Positions 6,777 through 7,700 of a stretch of 7,700 nt of DNA are shown piece after piece (position 1 is the stretch's first letter; each line of letters opens with the position of its first letter). Position numbers and translations under genes: made by a program. This DNA comes from Christensenellaceae bacterium (lineage in GTDB: Bacteria; Bacillota; Clostridia; Christensenellales; Borkfalkiaceae): positions 1-7,700 of the forward strand of contig CAOMHR010000076.1 of NCBI GenBank assembly GCA_948482865.1, read 5' to 3'. Under the pieces are notes generated by a model. That model had not been told where the DNA came from, ran no database searches, and saw nothing but the letters and a program-made list of their open reading frames with translations.

Positions 6777-7594
6777 AACTTTACGACTTTGACGGAATGT
6801 TTGACGAAAAACTTGCCGCGTATCTGAAAAAGAACGCGGACAAGCATAAAGAGAGCGAGTGGGAAGATATAATTCCCGAATTATATAAACAATTCGGCGA
6901 CACCTTTATAAAAGCCGTGGGTGACACCCCCAACGGGTTTTATGCAAAGATGAGCGATAGTGAACTTGTGAAAGCGCTTTCAACCCATCTCAGACAGGGC
7001 GTTGCCGTTTCAGAATATTTATGTAACGCAATCGAAAGCAGGAACGCGGTTGAACTGTTGCTACCGCTTTTAGACAGTAGCGAAGAAGAGCGCGATTACG
7101 CCATTAATCTTATAGGCGCGGACATGCGGGCGCTTGATAAATATTTTGAAATACTGCTTGATAAAGACAGCCCCGAAGATTTGAAAAACAGATGCGTGGA
7201 CTACATAAAGGAAAATGCCGATTCTGTTGCCGAACGCGCGGTGGAAAATTATAACAAAAACTGCGAGCGGGAATATATGCTTGAAATTATGTCGCGCTGT
7301 AAGGTCCGTTCGGATAAAATTTTCAATATCCTTTTAAAAGAGTTCAGGTGCGACGCGGAAAATCTGCCGATGCATGCAAGTTATCTTGCGGCATACGGCG
7401 ACGAACGCGCCCTTGAATATCTTCTGGACAAGATAGACGAAGAGAGCATAACTTTTATCGAGTATCAGGAACTGAAATTCGCTATCGAAGCGCTCGGCGG
7501 CGAGTATACTAAAAAACGCGATTTTTCAAACGACCCGTATTTCGAACTTATAAAATCGGGCGGCGGCGATATTTTCGGCGGTTTCAAGAATTGA
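6773..7594 (+). CDS. All-helical HEAT-like protein, function unknown
   Basis: The 273-residue product is not a named family that I recognise. It is acidic, wholly helical and without signal or membrane segments. After a start with FDGMFDEKLAAYL (6-18) and EWEDIIPELYKQFGD (29-43), it shows stacked helix pairs: VELLLPLLDSSEEERDYAINLIG (93-115), YFEILLDKDSPEDLKNRCVDYIKENA (124-149), FNILLKE (184-190) and YLAAYGDERALEYLLDKID (204-222) with ELKFAIEALGG (233-243). The spacing and the YGDERALEYLL phrase recall HEAT or armadillo-like repeats, which bind other proteins. The tail after 262 is Gly-rich (GGGDIFGGF) and probably flexible. Five cysteines lie at 84, 141, 164, 176 and 193. The ATG overlaps the stop of the TPR gene, which implies matched production of two helical-repeat proteins and perhaps one complex. 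It is last in the operon, ten bases before the large stem-loop. Confidence 0.85.
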   Translation: MKLYDFDGMFDEKLAAYLKKNADKHKESEWEDIIPELYKQFGDTFIKAVGDTPNGFYAKMSDSELVKALSTHLRQGVAVSEYLCNAIESRNAVELLLPLLDSSEEERDYAINLIGADMRALDKYFEILLDKDSPEDLKNRCVDYIKENADSVAERAVENYNKNCEREYMLEIMSRCKVRSDKIFNILLKEFRCDAENLPMHASYLAAYGDERALEYLLDKIDEESITFIEYQELKFAIEALGGEYTKKRDFSNDPYFELIKSGGGDIFGGFKN

Positions 7595-7604
7595 ATATAG
7601 AGAG

Positions 7605-7640
7605 AAGCGGCGCGGAACTTTACAAAGTTCCGCGCCGCTT
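7605..7640 (+). terminator. Large perfect stem-loop ending the hsp33 operon
   Basis: AAGCGGCGCGGAACTTT (7605-7621) is perfectly complementary to 7624-7640, giving a GC-rich stem of 16-17 bp with a tiny loop. It begins 10 bases after the last stop codon. The following bases (AAAATTTGTT) are only weakly U-rich, so it may act as an intrinsic terminator of modest quality, as an mRNA 3'-end stabiliser, or both. On the other strand it is followed by CTCTCTATATT, also a poor U-tract. Confidence 0.65.
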
Positions 7641-7659
7641 AAAATTTGTTAAAAGTTAA

Positions 7660-7678
7660 CCCCACGCTAAGCGTGGGG
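7660..7678. repeat. Perfect 19-base palindromic hairpin
   Basis: CCCCACGC (7660-7667) and GCGTGGGG (7671-7678) surround TAA, and T7668/A7670 extend the symmetry to nine bases about a single A. On the minus strand it is followed by TTAACTTTT, a weak terminator-like tail for a convergent gene beyond the window. It could equally be an intergenic repeat or a mobile-element end. No gene is visible in 7595-7700. Confidence 0.5.
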
Positions 7679-7686
7679 CATAAAAA

Positions 7687-7696
7687 AGCTTTAGCT
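7687..7696. repeat. Short inverted repeat at the window edge, terminator-like on the minus strand
   Basis: AGCT (7687-7690) and AGCT (7693-7696) flank TT. Read leftward the hairpin is followed by six T's (7687-7682), which looks like a terminator tail for a leftward gene starting beyond the window. The visible stem is only 4-5 bp and cannot be judged further because the sequence ends four bases later. Confidence 0.25.
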
Positions 7697-7700
7697 ATGG

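Overview
The window looks like a chromosomal segment of an anaerobic Firmicutes-type bacterium, probably Clostridia and perhaps an uncultured gut lineage. This is inferred from moderate GC with AT-rich intergenic gaps, strong SigA-type promoters, AGG-type ribosome binding sites, an Hsp33 with the CxC/CxxC zinc signature, a YqeM-like methyltransferase and generally cysteine-rich proteins. The sequence alone does not fix the species. All genes use the standard bacterial code, with TAA, TAG and TGA all serving as stops. No tRNA, rRNA, CRISPR array, phage gene or transposase gene is visible.

Region 1 (1-1025): the 5' two thirds of an aspartate-semialdehyde dehydrogenase gene (asd) on the minus strand runs off the left edge. 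A 269-base divergent intergenic region follows. It holds a short-leader promoter for asd, a near-consensus promoter for the rightward gene, and a cluster of AACCG/CGGTT motifs, one of them a compact inverted repeat just upstream of the -35 box.

Region 2 (1026-2150): a single gene for a GNAT-fold N-acetyltransferase-like protein of unknown substrate, with a leader of about 100 bases.

Region 3 (2216-7640): a compact five-gene operon with a clear promoter in front and a large stem-loop behind. In order it encodes a six-TM membrane protein with a charged lysine-rich tail, a SAM-dependent methyltransferase, the redox-regulated chaperone Hsp33, a 550-residue TPR protein and a 273-residue all-helical (HEAT-like) protein. 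Gaps are 8 bases, a 4-base ATGA overlap, 2 bases and another 4-base ATGA overlap, so the last four genes are very probably translationally coupled. The only member with a known biochemical role is Hsp33, a holdase activated by oxidative unfolding. The shared role of the others is not known and is the main open question here.

Region 4 (7595-7700): two perfect palindromic hairpins and part of a third, with no gene. The first is probably the operon's transcription end. The second and third may be a convergent gene's terminator or the edge of a small repeat or mobile element that continues past the window.
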